Notes under the pieces: generated by a model
Told to the model about the DNA's origin: nothing
What the model saw: only the letters and a program-made list of their open reading frames with translations
The model's database searches: none
Translations under genes and position numbers: made by a program
Origin: JBBQWZ01 sp038210135
Lineage (GTDB): Bacteria; Acidobacteriota; Terriglobia; Bryobacterales; Bryobacteraceae
Direction: 5' to 3'
NCBI GenBank assembly: GCA_038210135.1
Contig: JBBQWZ010000001.1
Span: 62,001 to 126,000 of the forward strand
DNA: 64,000 nt
Part shown: piece by piece, positions 33,598 through 42,318 of the stretch
How positions within the stretch are numbered: position 1 is the stretch's first letter
How the letters are laid out: each line of letters starts with the position of its first letter

Positions 33598-35511
33598 CTA
33601 CTCCGCCGGCACTTGCGAGTAGTGTTGCTTCAGCTTTTGCGCCGCCGCCCGCCCGATCACTTCGATCAAGTCCGACTCCGTTGCGCCGCGGACGCGCTCC
33701 AGGCTTCCGAAGGTCTTCAGCAGTTTCTCCACGGTTTTCGGACCCACGCCCGGGATCTCGCTTAACTCGGAAGTCAATCGGGAAGCCGACCGGCGGGTGC
33801 GATGGAACGTGACGGCAAAGCGATGCGCCTCGTCGCGGATCTGCTGGACCAGGTGCAGGATGGGCGAGTGCTTGTCGAGAATGATTGGCTCATTCTCCTG
33901 GCCGAGCACGTAAATCCACTCGTCGCGCTTGGCGATCGAAGCCAGAGGCTGCGCGGCGAGTTCGAGGGTTTCGAGCGCTGCCGCCGCGGCGTGCAACTGG
34001 CCGAGGCCGCCGTCCACAATCACCAGGCCCGGCATTCCGGAAGGAAGTCCGCGGGTTTCGGGTGCGATGGCGCCACCCAGATCGTCGTTTTCGCCGGCGG
34101 GAGTAATCGTCACCAATCCGTTCAATTCGCCGAGGCTCTCGGCCTTGATCCGCCCATAGCGTCTGGAGATGACCTCGTGCATCGACGCGAAATCGTCGTT
34201 GCCCTGGACGGTCCGGATGATGAACTTCCGATAGTCGGACTTCTTCATCTTGCCGTCTTCCCACACCACCATGCTCGCGACCTTGTCGGTGCCCTGGATG
34301 TGGGAAATATCGAAGCACTCAATGCGATCGGGCGCCTTCTCCAAACCGAGTGCGTCCGCCAGCGCTTGCTTAATAGCGAGCGACGACGGCTTGAGAACGC
34401 GGAAACGCTGTTCGAAACTGTGTTTCGCATTGGTCTCCGCCAATTCCAGCATGGCTTTCTTCTGGCCACGCTGCGGCGTCAGGATCTCGACTTTGCGGCC
34501 GCGTTTTTCGGTGAGGATCTCCTGCAGCACTTTGCAATCCTCGAAAGCTTTCTCTTCTTCAGCCGTCAGCGGGACGTGGATCAGGCCGGGAATGAATTGC
34601 TGATCCAGGTACACCTGCATCAGGAGTGACGAAAAGAATTCCGGCGGCGAGAACTCCAGCTGATCCTCCCAGTAAAATTCGCGACGATCGACGATGCGAC
34701 CGTTTCGCAGGTGGAACAGATTCACGGCGACAAGAGGTGGTTCCGCATAGTAGGCGAAGATGTCGGTGTCGTCGCCTTCCGCGGCGGCCATTTTCTGACG
34801 CTGTTCCATCTCTTCGACCGTCGCAATCAGATTGCGCAGGGCGCCCGCCTCTTCAAAGCGCATGTCTTCGGAGGCCGCCCCCATACGCGCGCGCAGTCCG
34901 GCGGTTAAATCTTTCATCCGGCCTTCGAGAAACAGGCGGACGTTGTGCGCGGCCGCCGCGTAGTCTTCAGGCGTTACGAGATCCGCGCAGGGACCGAGAC
35001 AGCGATGAATGTGATATTCGAGGCATGGCTGCGCGTGTTTGCGATTGAAGTCGATATAGCAGGACGGCACCTTGAAGTGCCGGTGAATGAAGTGGACCAG
35101 GCGGTGCGCGAGGTTCCCCGGGAAGTACGGACCGAAGTAAGTCGCACCGTCTTTGCGGAGACGGCGGGTGACGTATACGCGCGGATTTTTCTCCGCGGTC
35201 AGTTTGATATAGGGATACGTCTTGTCGTCGCGGAGCAGGACGTTGAAGCGCGGCTTGTACTGCTTGATGAGGTTGTTCTCGAGCGCCAGCGCCTCCTTCT
35301 CGTTGTCAACCTGGATGAAATCGACTTCGACGGCTTCAGCAATGAGCGACCCGGTTTTCGGTTCGGCGAGACGATCGTCGTTGAAGTAGCTGCGGACCCG
35401 CGCGCGGAGGTTTTTCGCTTTGCCGACGTAGATCACCTTGCCGCGGTTGTCCTTATACAGGTACACGCCGGGCAACAGGGGCAGCAGCGCAGCTTTTTCG
35501 CGGAGAGTCAT
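33598..35511 (-). CDS. uvrC: UvrC, excinuclease ABC subunit C
   Basis: 637 residues with the full UvrC layout: GIY-YIG nuclease at the N-terminus (PGVYLYKDNRGKVIYVGKAKNLRARVRSYF in outline), Cys-containing segment CLEYHIHRCLGPC, UVR motif around 200-235, RNase H-like endonuclease domain from about 370 (ECFDISHIQGTDKVASMVV, IVDGGLGQLHAA) and two C-terminal helix-hairpin-helix motifs (LSEIPGVGPKTVEKLLKTFGS). It makes the 3' and 5' incisions in nucleotide excision repair. Length is normal. It is divergent from the TPR gene. Confidence 0.97.
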   Translation of the reverse strand: MTLREKAALLPLLPGVYLYKDNRGKVIYVGKAKNLRARVRSYFNDDRLAEPKTGSLIAEAVEVDFIQVDNEKEALALENNLIKQYKPRFNVLLRDDKTYPYIKLTAEKNPRVYVTRRLRKDGATYFGPYFPGNLAHRLVHFIHRHFKVPSCYIDFNRKHAQPCLEYHIHRCLGPCADLVTPEDYAAAAHNVRLFLEGRMKDLTAGLRARMGAASEDMRFEEAGALRNLIATVEEMEQRQKMAAAEGDDTDIFAYYAEPPLVAVNLFHLRNGRIVDRREFYWEDQLEFSPPEFFSSLLMQVYLDQQFIPGLIHVPLTAEEEKAFEDCKVLQEILTEKRGRKVEILTPQRGQKKAMLELAETNAKHSFEQRFRVLKPSSLAIKQALADALGLEKAPDRIECFDISHIQGTDKVASMVVWEDGKMKKSDYRKFIIRTVQGNDDFASMHEVISRRYGRIKAESLGELNGLVTITPAGENDDLGGAIAPETRGLPSGMPGLVIVDGGLGQLHAAAAALETLELAAQPLASIAKRDEWIYVLGQENEPIILDKHSPILHLVQQIRDEAHRFAVTFHRTRRSASRLTSELSEIPGVGPKTVEKLLKTFGSLERVRGATESDLIEVIGRAAAQKLKQHYSQVPAE

Positions 35512-35559
35512 GGGTACATCAGGCAGGGAGAACGATCGACCGGTTCAGAAATCGCGCCC

Positions 35560-35565
35560 TATAAT
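35560..35565 (+). promoter_or_regulatory. -10 box of the TPR gene, suggesting a leaderless transcript
   Basis: A perfect TATAAT ends 6 bases before the GTG start. With transcription starting 6-8 bases after a -10 box, the message would begin at or next to the start codon. TCGACC at 35537-35542 is a partial -35 at 17 bases. Confidence 0.45.
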
Positions 35566-35571
35566 AAGATT

Positions 35572-36114
35572 GTGGCACGCGCATTCAGGATTCTTGCCGT
35601 TTTCGTCCTGGCGGCCTTGTGCATAGGCGCCCAACAAATTAACCAGTCTAGCCAGACGACGCGGAAGAAGACGCCGAACAACGGGCTACCGCCCGAGAAG
35701 ATTCCTGGCGACCCGAAACCTCCGGAGAAGCCAGCCGAGGCCGACAAGGAAGTCGAAAAAGAAAAGATCAAAGCCCAGCCTCCGAGTCCGGACGATCCTC
35801 CTGAGGAAGACGAGGCGTTGAAACCCAAAGTCTACGACTTCAATCCTCTGGCAGCTGAGAAGGCACTGAAAGCAGGCGAGTTCTACTTCAAGAAGGCGAA
35901 TTACACCGCGGCTTCGGGGCGCTTCCTTGAAGCGACGAAATACAATCCCACGCAGGCCGAAGGGTTCCTCCGGCTCGGCGAGGCACTCGAAAAGAATCAC
36001 AAACCCGCGGAGGCGATCGACGCCTATCGTAAGTATGTCGAGTTGGCGCCCGATACGAAGCAGGCTGCGGCGTTGAAGAAGAAGCTCGACAGCAAACCCT
36101 CTAAGAAGAACTAA
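35572..36114 (+). CDS. Secreted TPR-repeat protein
   Basis: 180 residues. The GTG start opens a signal peptide (ARAFRILAVFVLAALCIGAQQ); a longer frame from 34945 is a shadow of uvrC. Residues 30-90 form a disordered, highly charged Pro/Lys/Glu linker (PGDPKPPEKPAEADKEVEKEK). Residues about 97-170 carry two TPR units (AEKALKAGEFYFKKANYTAASGRFLEATKYNPTQAEGFLRLGEALEKNHKPAEAIDAYRKYVELAP in outline), and the end is lysine-rich. The likely role is a periplasmic protein-protein adaptor. A perfect -10 box directly before the start suggests a leaderless mRNA. Confidence 0.85.
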   Translation: MARAFRILAVFVLAALCIGAQQINQSSQTTRKKTPNNGLPPEKIPGDPKPPEKPAEADKEVEKEKIKAQPPSPDDPPEEDEALKPKVYDFNPLAAEKALKAGEFYFKKANYTAASGRFLEATKYNPTQAEGFLRLGEALEKNHKPAEAIDAYRKYVELAPDTKQAAALKKKLDSKPSKKN

Positions 36115-36253
36115 TCCGCAGCAAAGTTTCGGTGCGGATGAAATCGACCTTGATGCGTTTAACGGCCATTCTTCCGATAACGCTCCTGCAATCAGTCTCT
36201 TAAGAACCGTCTTCGGCGCTTGGCCGCGTTCACAAATGGTTTACAAATGAACC

Positions 36254-36263
36254 GATTTTAATT
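36254..36263 (+). promoter_or_regulatory. Shared AT-rich element upstream of the first small peptide gene
   Basis: GATTTTAATT, 95 bases before the ATG, recurs at 36618-36627, 101 bases before the second copy's ATG. The conserved position suggests a promoter element retained in the duplication. Confidence 0.4.
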
Positions 36264-36348
36264 CCACCTTAAGGGCGTCTTCATGGCAGCATGCAAGGAT
36301 AAGTTTGTGGCGATTGCTATCGTCAACACACAAGGAGACACTTTCGCA

Positions 36349-36498
36349 ATGAAAAAGTTCATGGGCATCATGCTGGGCCTCTCGCTGGTCATCGGCGCCG
36401 CAACCGTCACGTTCGCTGCTGACGACACCACCAAGACCAAGAAGACCGGCAAAAAGACTGGCAAGAAAATGACCGACAAAAAGACCGAGAAGATGTAA
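36349..36498 (+). CDS. Secreted 49-residue Lys/Thr-rich peptide, copy 1
   Basis: The product has a perfect Sec signal (MKKFMGIMLGLSLVIGAATVTFA) and a mature part of about 26 residues, ADDTTKTKKTGKKTGKKM... ending TEKM, about 40% lysine with many threonines. AAGGAGA is 11 bases before the ATG. A GAAGCC/GGCTTC hairpin and a strong terminator follow. The second copy, 220 bases downstream, keeps the signal almost unchanged. No family is recognised; such a basic secreted peptide could bind nucleic acid, peptidoglycan or metals as phosphate complexes, but there is no direct evidence. The gene is too short for standard ORF listing. Confidence 0.78.
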   Translation: MKKFMGIMLGLSLVIGAATVTFAADDTTKTKKTGKKTGKKMTDKKTEKM

Positions 36499-36530
36499 TT
36501 CTCCAGAAGCCGATATCTGGCTTCATCAGT

Positions 36531-36580
36531 CGCCGCGCTTTTCGAGCCTCTTTTCGTTCGTAGCGCGGCGATTGTTTTTT
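36531..36580 (+). terminator. Terminator of small peptide copy 1
   Basis: CGCCGCGCT and AGCGCGGCG form a perfect 9-bp stem followed by ATTGTTTTTT. A smaller hairpin (GAAGCC...GGCTTC, 36506-36524) precedes it. Both are repeated after copy 2. Confidence 0.85.
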
Positions 36581-36617
36581 AATGTATCTTGTTGCAGGTT
36601 GCCGGCATCGGTGAAAC

Positions 36618-36627
36618 GATTTTAATT
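36618..36627 (+). promoter_or_regulatory. Shared AT-rich element upstream of the second small peptide gene
   Basis: Second occurrence of GATTTTAATT (preceded by C in both), at almost the same distance from the start codon as in copy 1. Confidence 0.4.
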
Positions 36628-36718
36628 GCTGGAAACAAGGGTTTTAGACCAATGCTGTGGCATGATGATGGTCGAGCGATACGGAAGCATCGCCACTCAC
36701 TCAAGGAGATCAGACTAA

Positions 36719-36868
36719 ATGAAAAAGTTCATGAGCATCATGCTCGGCCTCTCGCTCGTCCTCGGCGCGGCGACCGTTACCTTCGCGGCTGACGACACCA
36801 CCAAGACCAAAAAGACCAAGATGAAGAAGACCAAGATGAAGAAGACCTCCGCGACCACCAAAATGTAA
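36719..36868 (+). CDS. Secreted 49-residue Lys/Thr-rich peptide, copy 2
   Basis: Same length as copy 1 and nearly the same signal peptide (MKKFMSIMLGLSLVLGAATVTFA), and the same ADDTTKTKKT start of the mature part. The tail has changed to KMKKTKMKKTSATTKM, so the basic low-complexity part evolves faster than the signal, but composition and length are kept. CAAGGAGA lies 10 bases before ATG. The downstream hairpins of copy 1 are present again, which shows that the duplicated unit included its 3' untranslated region. Function unknown. Confidence 0.78.
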   Translation: MKKFMSIMLGLSLVLGAATVTFAADDTTKTKKTKMKKTKMKKTSATTKM

Positions 36869-36898
36869 TTTTCGCGGAAGCCTTGTTCTCAGGCTTCG

Positions 36899-38743
36899 TC
36901 AGTCGCCGCGCTTTCGACCCGTAGTAATCGGTTGAGGCGCGGCGATTGTTTTTTGGAGCACCTTTTCCGGCAGCAGCGGCAGCAGCAATCGCGAGGGGTG
37001 CTTACCGCCGTTACGGATCGTCTGATGCGCGACGCGGAGTTCGGTTTCGGTCGCGATCGGTCTTCCTGTATTTAGATTTCGGTCGAAGCGCGGAAAGTTG
37101 CTGCTCGACACATCCAGGCGGATCCTGTGACCCGGCAGAAATGCGTAGCTGGTAGCACCCAGGTCCACGCGGATCGCATAGGAGTCGCCGGGCTTCGCCA
37201 GCTCCGGCTTCTCGAGCGACTTCCGATACCGCAAGCGCAGAATTCCGTCTGTTACGAGCCGCGTTCCGCCGTCCGGTAAAACGTCCACCAGTTTCCCAGT
37301 GAAATCCGTATCCTCCGCCGAGGTCTGAATGTGCAACAGCGCGCGGACTACGCCAGCAACGCGCACAGGCTTCTTCAGTGGCGGCGTCGTGTAGACCAGA
37401 ACGTCATTCCTGCGTTCTGACACCGTCTGGTCGAGCGGACCCGAGGGGAAAATGGATGGATTGCAGCAGACGGCCCCGCCGGCAGTCGGGACCGGAGTGC
37501 GTGGATCGTAGTCGAAATGATCCTGCGCGCCGCGGAACGCCACGCTGGTCGTCAGCGTTCCGTCTCCGGCAATGGAGTTCGCGTGGCCTTTGCTGCTCAA
37601 GTAAAACGCGGTGCTCTTATCCGCGGCTGGGGGCCAACGGTCATCGTCCCGCCAGACGTTCTCGCCCATCATGAACGTGCGCGCTCCAGAGATCGGAATG
37701 CTGCCCGCTCCGCGAAGCCAGTATTCGAACCATTCGAACTGATACGTCCGGATCGGCGCGCCGGACTGCGTTCCAAAATCAACGCCCTGAAATTTGTAGG
37801 ACTGATCGTGAGCCCAGGGCCCAATCACGACACGCGCGACATTCCCCTGTTTGCGTAAAGCCTCATAGGCCTCAAGATCGCTTTGCGCGTAGTTGTCATA
37901 CCAGCCGCCGACAAGAAAAACGGGAACCCGTACCGTGCTGATCTTCTCGCGCGTCGAGAAGGATTTCCAGTAATCGTCGTAAGCCGGATGATCCATCGCG
38001 GCGCGATAGAAGTCGACGATGCGCCCAGTTGCCGAGACGTCGGCGGTCCGTTCCGGGAGGTGCGTCGTGAACGATGCAAACGTGGCCAGGTGCGAGGGAA
38101 CGCGCAGATTCTCGAACATCCACAGCAGCCGGTGACCAAGCTTCATCGCGCCCCCGCGCGAATAATAGCGATCGAGATAATCGTCGTAACCGGATACCAC
38201 CGCGAAGATGCATTTGAGCGCGGGATTGCCAGATTCCGCCGCGCGCCACTGCGTAATGCCAACATAGGAGCCGCCCATCATGCCCACCTTACCGGTGGAC
38301 CACGGCTGCTTCGCGATCCACGTCAGCGTGTCGTCGCCATCCGGCATTTCTTTGCGAAAATCCATTTCCCCGCCGGAATCGTAACGGCCTCGCACATCCT
38401 GAATCACGACGGCATAGCTGCGATCGACAAAGAACTGGTAATTGGGCGTCAGATCGGTACCCTTGTTGTAAGGGGTTCGGATCAGGATGGTTGGAACCTT
38501 GGAGGTACCGCCGGGACGGAATACGTTGGTCGCAAGCCGTACGCCATCGCGCATCGTGATATGGACGTTCAGCTCTTTAATGATGTTGGTGGTGCTGTGT
38601 TGCGCTTGCGGACGGTGGGTGCTCGGATTCGACTGCGCGCCGGCGGTTTCGTACACCCCCACGAAGGCGATCAGCACACCCAGCGCGAGCGTAGTGGATC
38701 CTACGCGCAACGGACACGCTCCGTCCGTAGGGCGTCTGAACAA
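36899..38743 (-). CDS. CocE/NonD-family secreted hydrolase (S15-like)
   Basis: 614 residues. After a hydrophobic signal (STTLALGVLIAFVGVYETAGAQ) comes the S15 alpha/beta-hydrolase: nucleophile S159 in GKVGMMGGSYVG, Asp in LVGGWYDNY and His in GPWAHDQS. The C-terminal jelly roll typical of CocE follows (TDFTGKLVDVLPDGG, LPGHRIRLDVSSSNFPRFDRN). Family members hydrolyse esters or peptides, for example X-Pro dipeptides or cephalosporin esters. The ATG used overlaps the glycosyltransferase 3' end by 43 bases; a TTG 33 bases in, next to that gene's stop, would give a shorter n-region and may be the real start. The last 16 codons lie inside the terminator hairpin of the convergent small-peptide unit. 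Confidence 0.87.
   Translation of the reverse strand: MFRRPTDGACPLRVGSTTLALGVLIAFVGVYETAGAQSNPSTHRPQAQHSTTNIIKELNVHITMRDGVRLATNVFRPGGTSKVPTILIRTPYNKGTDLTPNYQFFVDRSYAVVIQDVRGRYDSGGEMDFRKEMPDGDDTLTWIAKQPWSTGKVGMMGGSYVGITQWRAAESGNPALKCIFAVVSGYDDYLDRYYSRGGAMKLGHRLLWMFENLRVPSHLATFASFTTHLPERTADVSATGRIVDFYRAAMDHPAYDDYWKSFSTREKISTVRVPVFLVGGWYDNYAQSDLEAYEALRKQGNVARVVIGPWAHDQSYKFQGVDFGTQSGAPIRTYQFEWFEYWLRGAGSIPISGARTFMMGENVWRDDDRWPPAADKSTAFYLSSKGHANSIAGDGTLTTSVAFRGAQDHFDYDPRTPVPTAGGAVCCNPSIFPSGPLDQTVSERRNDVLVYTTPPLKKPVRVAGVVRALLHIQTSAEDTDFTGKLVDVLPDGGTRLVTDGILRLRYRKSLEKPELAKPGDSYAIRVDLGATSYAFLPGHRIRLDVSSSNFPRFDRNLNTGRPIATETELRVAHQTIRNGGKHPSRLLLPLLPEKVLQKTIAAPQPITTGRKRGD
36904..36954 (+). terminator. 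Terminator of small peptide copy 2
   Basis: CGCCGCGC and GCGCGGCG pair perfectly and are followed by ATTGTTTTTT, as in copy 1; a GAAGCC...GGCTTC hairpin at 36877-36897 precedes it. The stem lies inside the last codons of the convergent CocE-type gene. Confidence 0.8.
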
Positions 38744-39825
38744 GTGCGCGAAAACGCGTCGGCGCAGCGCTCCGGATCGTGATCGAGAGCAATGTGTGCA
38801 GCCGCGCGACGGCCAACCTCACGCGCGTGCCCGGGAAAGCGGGCGAGCCACAGCATCATCCTCGAAATCATAGCCTCTTCGGCGGGTCCGCTGTCGATGC
38901 GCAGACAGGCCGTCTCCGGAATCGAGCGCAATTCGCTGCCATCGGTGAAGAGCACGGGCTTGCCGATACCCATTAGACGAACGCCGATACCCGAAGTTTC
39001 GGCAGCCGTGGGATAGCGAAGATTCAGGCAGGCGTCGGTCGCCGCGGCGTGTAGCCAGAAGTCGCGCTCGGACAGGTAGCCGGCGCGGAGGACGCCCGGC
39101 TCGGTTAACAAAGGCGCGGTGGCGCGCTCCAATTCTTCGGACACGAACTCGCCGGCGATCAGCAGCGCGATATCCGGTGTGGACTGTCGCGCGGCACGAA
39201 ACGCACGCAGAATGCTCATGATGCGTTTCGATTCCCGAAGGTAGCCGAAAATCGCAAATAGGCAGGTTCGTGGGCCAATGCCGAGACGTTCCCTGAGCCG
39301 CACCACTTCGTACGGAGCCGCCGCCTCGGCCGGCGGCGCAAAAAGATGCGGAATCTCTATGATCGGCAGGGGGGCCGATCGCGCTCCCGCGTGCCGTGCA
39401 ACGGCTTGCGCCGCGGCAGCATTATGAACGACCACCGTTAGCGCCGATTCCGCCATCCGGCGCAGCATCGGGTATTCGAAATAGCGCGCATCCGAACCGC
39501 TGCGGGCGCGATTTCTCCAAAGATCCGCAGCCAGATCGCGTGACCATTCGCCATAGTTGTAGACGAACTCCGCGACGTATTCCAGCGCGGTCAAAGAACC
39601 CAGGAAGAAATGCTGTAAAACCGCATCGTGGAGCAGCACCACTCCTGGACGCTTGAGCGAGCGTCGGTAGATTTCGCGATGGATCTGGTTATTTCCGAGC
39701 TGATACAGATTCACATCGCCGTCGCGATTCGCGCGGGCCTGCGGCATTCTTTGAAGTAACGTCGCTGCATATTCGGCGACACCCGAGCGCGTCGGCGGCA
39801 AGGGCGCGAAGTATCCGATAGTCAT
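38701..39825 (-). CDS. Glycosyltransferase, GT4-like
   Basis: 374 residues of GT-B fold. The N-terminal MTIGYFAPLPPTRSGVAEYA with a Gly-Val loop is typical of family 4 enzymes. The second domain begins near 190 (CLFAIFGYLRESKRIMSILRAF) and contains the sugar-nucleotide segment AETSGIGVRLMGIGKPVLFTD. It lacks a signal or membrane segment and probably acts at the cytoplasmic face on a lipid-linked or surface glycan. It starts 26 bases after the YggS stop, so the two genes are likely cotranscribed, and it overlaps the CocE-type gene downstream. Confidence 0.85.
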   Translation of the reverse strand: MTIGYFAPLPPTRSGVAEYAATLLQRMPQARANRDGDVNLYQLGNNQIHREIYRRSLKRPGVVLLHDAVLQHFFLGSLTALEYVAEFVYNYGEWSRDLAADLWRNRARSGSDARYFEYPMLRRMAESALTVVVHNAAAAQAVARHAGARSAPLPIIEIPHLFAPPAEAAAPYEVVRLRERLGIGPRTCLFAIFGYLRESKRIMSILRAFRAARQSTPDIALLIAGEFVSEELERATAPLLTEPGVLRAGYLSERDFWLHAAATDACLNLRYPTAAETSGIGVRLMGIGKPVLFTDGSELRSIPETACLRIDSGPAEEAMISRMMLWLARFPGHAREVGRRAAAHIALDHDPERCADAFSRTCSDALRTERVRCA

Positions 39826-39851
39826 CTGACGCTCGTCTGGCGGACAGACCG

Positions 39852-40556
39852 CTAGGTGAGTTCCGGTTCTGTCGTTTTCGGTTTGGGTCGCGCGCCGAAC
39901 AAAGCGGTTCCGACGCGAATATGAGTGGCGCCCTCTTCGATCGCGACTTCGAGATCGTGCGACATGCCCATGCTGAGGCCTGCGATGCCATTCGCGCGCG
40001 CCAGTTCCGCCAATTGCTGAAAATAGGGCCGGGAATCCTCTGGCTTGTTGGAAAACGGAGGCATGGTCATCAGGCCTGTCAGCTGGATGTGGCTGCAGGC
40101 GCGGACTGCATCAATCAGAGCGGGCAAATCCGCGGGCGCCACACCTTCCTTCGATTCCTCGCCCGACAGTTTCACTTCGAGCATGACCTCTTTGAGGCGG
40201 ATTTCGCCGTCACCCTTGACCAGCAGGCCATTCAGACGCTGCGCCAGCTTGGGCGTATCCACCGTCTGGATCACATCAAATAATTCGGCGGCTGGTCTGG
40301 ATTTGTTGGCCTGCAGATGACCGATTAAGTGGAACCGCGCTTCGAGTAGATCCGCAACGTGGTCGTCTTTCGATTGAAACTCCTGCACGTAGTTCTCGCC
40401 AAAATCCCGAACGCCCAATAGGAAAGCCTCGCGAATCACGTTCGGCGCGAATTTCTTCGTTACCGCAATCAGCGTGACGCTGTCGCGCGTGCGACCGGCG
40501 CGAGCCGCCGCCTTGGCGATTCGTTGTTCTACCTTATCGAGTTTGTCTTCGAGCAC
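39852..40556 (-). CDS. yggS: YggS-family PLP homeostasis protein
   Basis: 234 residues of the alanine-racemase-like barrel family YggS/PROSC. The PLP lysine is in LIAVTKKF (K34). GVRDFGENYVQEFQSK, HLIGHLQANKSR and GLSMGMSHDLEVAIEEGATHIRVGTALFG are the family signatures. The protein binds PLP without known enzyme activity and keeps B6 and amino acid pools balanced. The start is a GTG, following the usual MLEDKLDKVEQRI opening. Length is normal. Confidence 0.93.
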   Translation of the reverse strand: MLEDKLDKVEQRIAKAAARAGRTRDSVTLIAVTKKFAPNVIREAFLLGVRDFGENYVQEFQSKDDHVADLLEARFHLIGHLQANKSRPAAELFDVIQTVDTPKLAQRLNGLLVKGDGEIRLKEVMLEVKLSGEESKEGVAPADLPALIDAVRACSHIQLTGLMTMPPFSNKPEDSRPYFQQLAELARANGIAGLSMGMSHDLEVAIEEGATHIRVGTALFGARPKPKTTEPELT

Positions 40557-40731
40557 GTACCTCTATGATCGAAGATTTTCTGCAGTCGCGTGGGAACTGC
40601 TCGAGGTGAGATGGCAGGGCGTGTACATCCTTACAGACTTATCCGGCCCAATCTATCCATGATCAAACGCCGTCGGACGTCGATCTAGCAAGTAGGGCGC
40701 GTCGCCGGCGTACGGTCGCCAAATTGAATTT

Positions 40732-42318
40732 ATGAGTGCACCCGGTATGGGGGTCGTCCGACAACTCGCTGCCGACGCTGTTTCGTCAATCGAACGTTTC
40801 GTCGCATCGTGTGAGCAGCCAGCGCTCATCGAGCCCGGTGAAGATCCGTTTCCGTTAACGGCCGGAACGTATTCTTTGGATCAGACGCCGCGAGGCTTGT
40901 CGCTTTCCTGTTGGACGCCGGATCGTACATGGACTCGCCGAATTTTGCGAGCCGGGCCGGGGCGGGACGGCCGGTTGCTGTTGACGACGGAAAGATTCGG
41001 CAAGCGGGAGGGAACGGCAACCCTCGCGGATCTCGCACAACGCAAGGATGTCCTGCGCGACGGGCGGCGATGGAAATTCCGCGAGCAGTTTCGCCGGTTC
41101 CTGTCGCGTCAGTTTTCTGGCTGGCGGATTGCCGAAATATCGACCGGCGCGGACCTCGAGCATTCGCTGTCGCCCGCCTATTCGAGGGCGCTGTTGACGC
41201 GCGGAACCGCATCGTACGCAGCCATTGGCGCGCCTCTCGACAGTCAGGATCCGCAGGGTGTACTGACGTTTGGCCTAATCTGGCTCGACTACCTTCGCCG
41301 CCGGGCTCCGGACCGTTATATCGAGGGTCTTGCAATCTTCGTTCCCAACACCGCGGCGCGCGTCACCTGCGATCGCGTCCGCCATCTTCGAGGCGCGCGC
41401 TTTCAGGTGTTTGCGCATGCGGAAGAAGGCGATGACTATCCGCTGGACCTCGCCGACTACGGAAACTTCTCGACCAAGGTCGAACCCCGGCTGTCGAGCG
41501 TACCTGTGCCGGCGTGGCTGCGTCCAGTGCTCGACGTGACGGGTGTTGCCGCCATCGAACTGGCCGCTGGCGGAGCATCCCTCCGTCTACGCGGCCTCGA
41601 ATTCGTACGCGTGGCGCCCGGCGGCGAAGTTACTTTCGGAATCGATCGCATGCGGCCGGGTTCCCTGATGCACGCGCCGGAGATCCTGTCGCTGGCGCGA
41701 GGTCTGGCGGAACTCCGCAGCTCGGACGCGGGTTCTCAAGACCCCTTGTACAGGCGCTTCCCCGAGGCGTGGCTGGAATCGATGCTGCGCCCGGCAATCG
41801 ACCAAATCGATGCGAATCTATTCGGGAGTCCGGTGTATGGGCAGGTGCCGGCCTTCGCCGGCGGTGATCGCGGACTTATCGACCTTTTAGCCTCGGACCG
41901 GGATGGGCGTCTTGCGGTTATTGAAGTGAAGGCTTCGGCTGATATTCATCTTCCTCTGCAGGCGCTGGATTACTGGATGCGTGTCAAATGGCACCTGGAG
42001 CGCGATGAATTTACCCAGTCCGGCTACTTTCCAGGTCTGCCTTTGCGTAAGGACACGCCAAAACTGTATCTGGTGGCGACAGCGATGGAATTCCACCCGG
42101 CCAACGAAACGGTGCTTCGCTACTTCGCGTCTGGAATACAGGTGCAACGAGTGGGCCTCAGTCTAGAATGGAGACAGAGGCTACGGGTCGTTTGCCGAAG
42201 CGGCGAAACCGCTTCCTTTCAAAACCCGTCTTTTCACAGCACGAGGCCGGCGCAACCACATGTCACTGGGCGTTCTCAAAGAAATCCGTCAAGCGATCTC
42301 GAATCTGAATCCGGATGA
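40732..42318 (+). CDS. Uncharacterised protein with a PD-(D/E)XK nuclease-like C-terminal domain
   Basis: 528 residues, not assigned to a named family. The first 370 residues show no motif I can name; the segment 270-310 is beta-rich. Residues 350-420 look like a restriction-endonuclease fold: E350 (WLESML), D384 in GLIDLLASDRDGRLAVIEVKAS with E398 and K400, and a following QALDYWMRVKW helix like the QxxxY helix of NucS/Cas4-type nucleases. It could process DNA or be a non-catalytic relative. Its 3' end overlaps the next gene by 59 bases, which is unusually long, so the last 20 residues may be fortuitous extension. It is the first gene of a plus-strand run. Confidence 0.7.
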   Translation: MSAPGMGVVRQLAADAVSSIERFVASCEQPALIEPGEDPFPLTAGTYSLDQTPRGLSLSCWTPDRTWTRRILRAGPGRDGRLLLTTERFGKREGTATLADLAQRKDVLRDGRRWKFREQFRRFLSRQFSGWRIAEISTGADLEHSLSPAYSRALLTRGTASYAAIGAPLDSQDPQGVLTFGLIWLDYLRRRAPDRYIEGLAIFVPNTAARVTCDRVRHLRGARFQVFAHAEEGDDYPLDLADYGNFSTKVEPRLSSVPVPAWLRPVLDVTGVAAIELAAGGASLRLRGLEFVRVAPGGEVTFGIDRMRPGSLMHAPEILSLARGLAELRSSDAGSQDPLYRRFPEAWLESMLRPAIDQIDANLFGSPVYGQVPAFAGGDRGLIDLLASDRDGRLAVIEVKASADIHLPLQALDYWMRVKWHLERDEFTQSGYFPGLPLRKDTPKLYLVATAMEFHPANETVLRYFASGIQVQRVGLSLEWRQRLRVVCRSGETASFQNPSFHSTRPAQPHVTGRSQRNPSSDLESESG

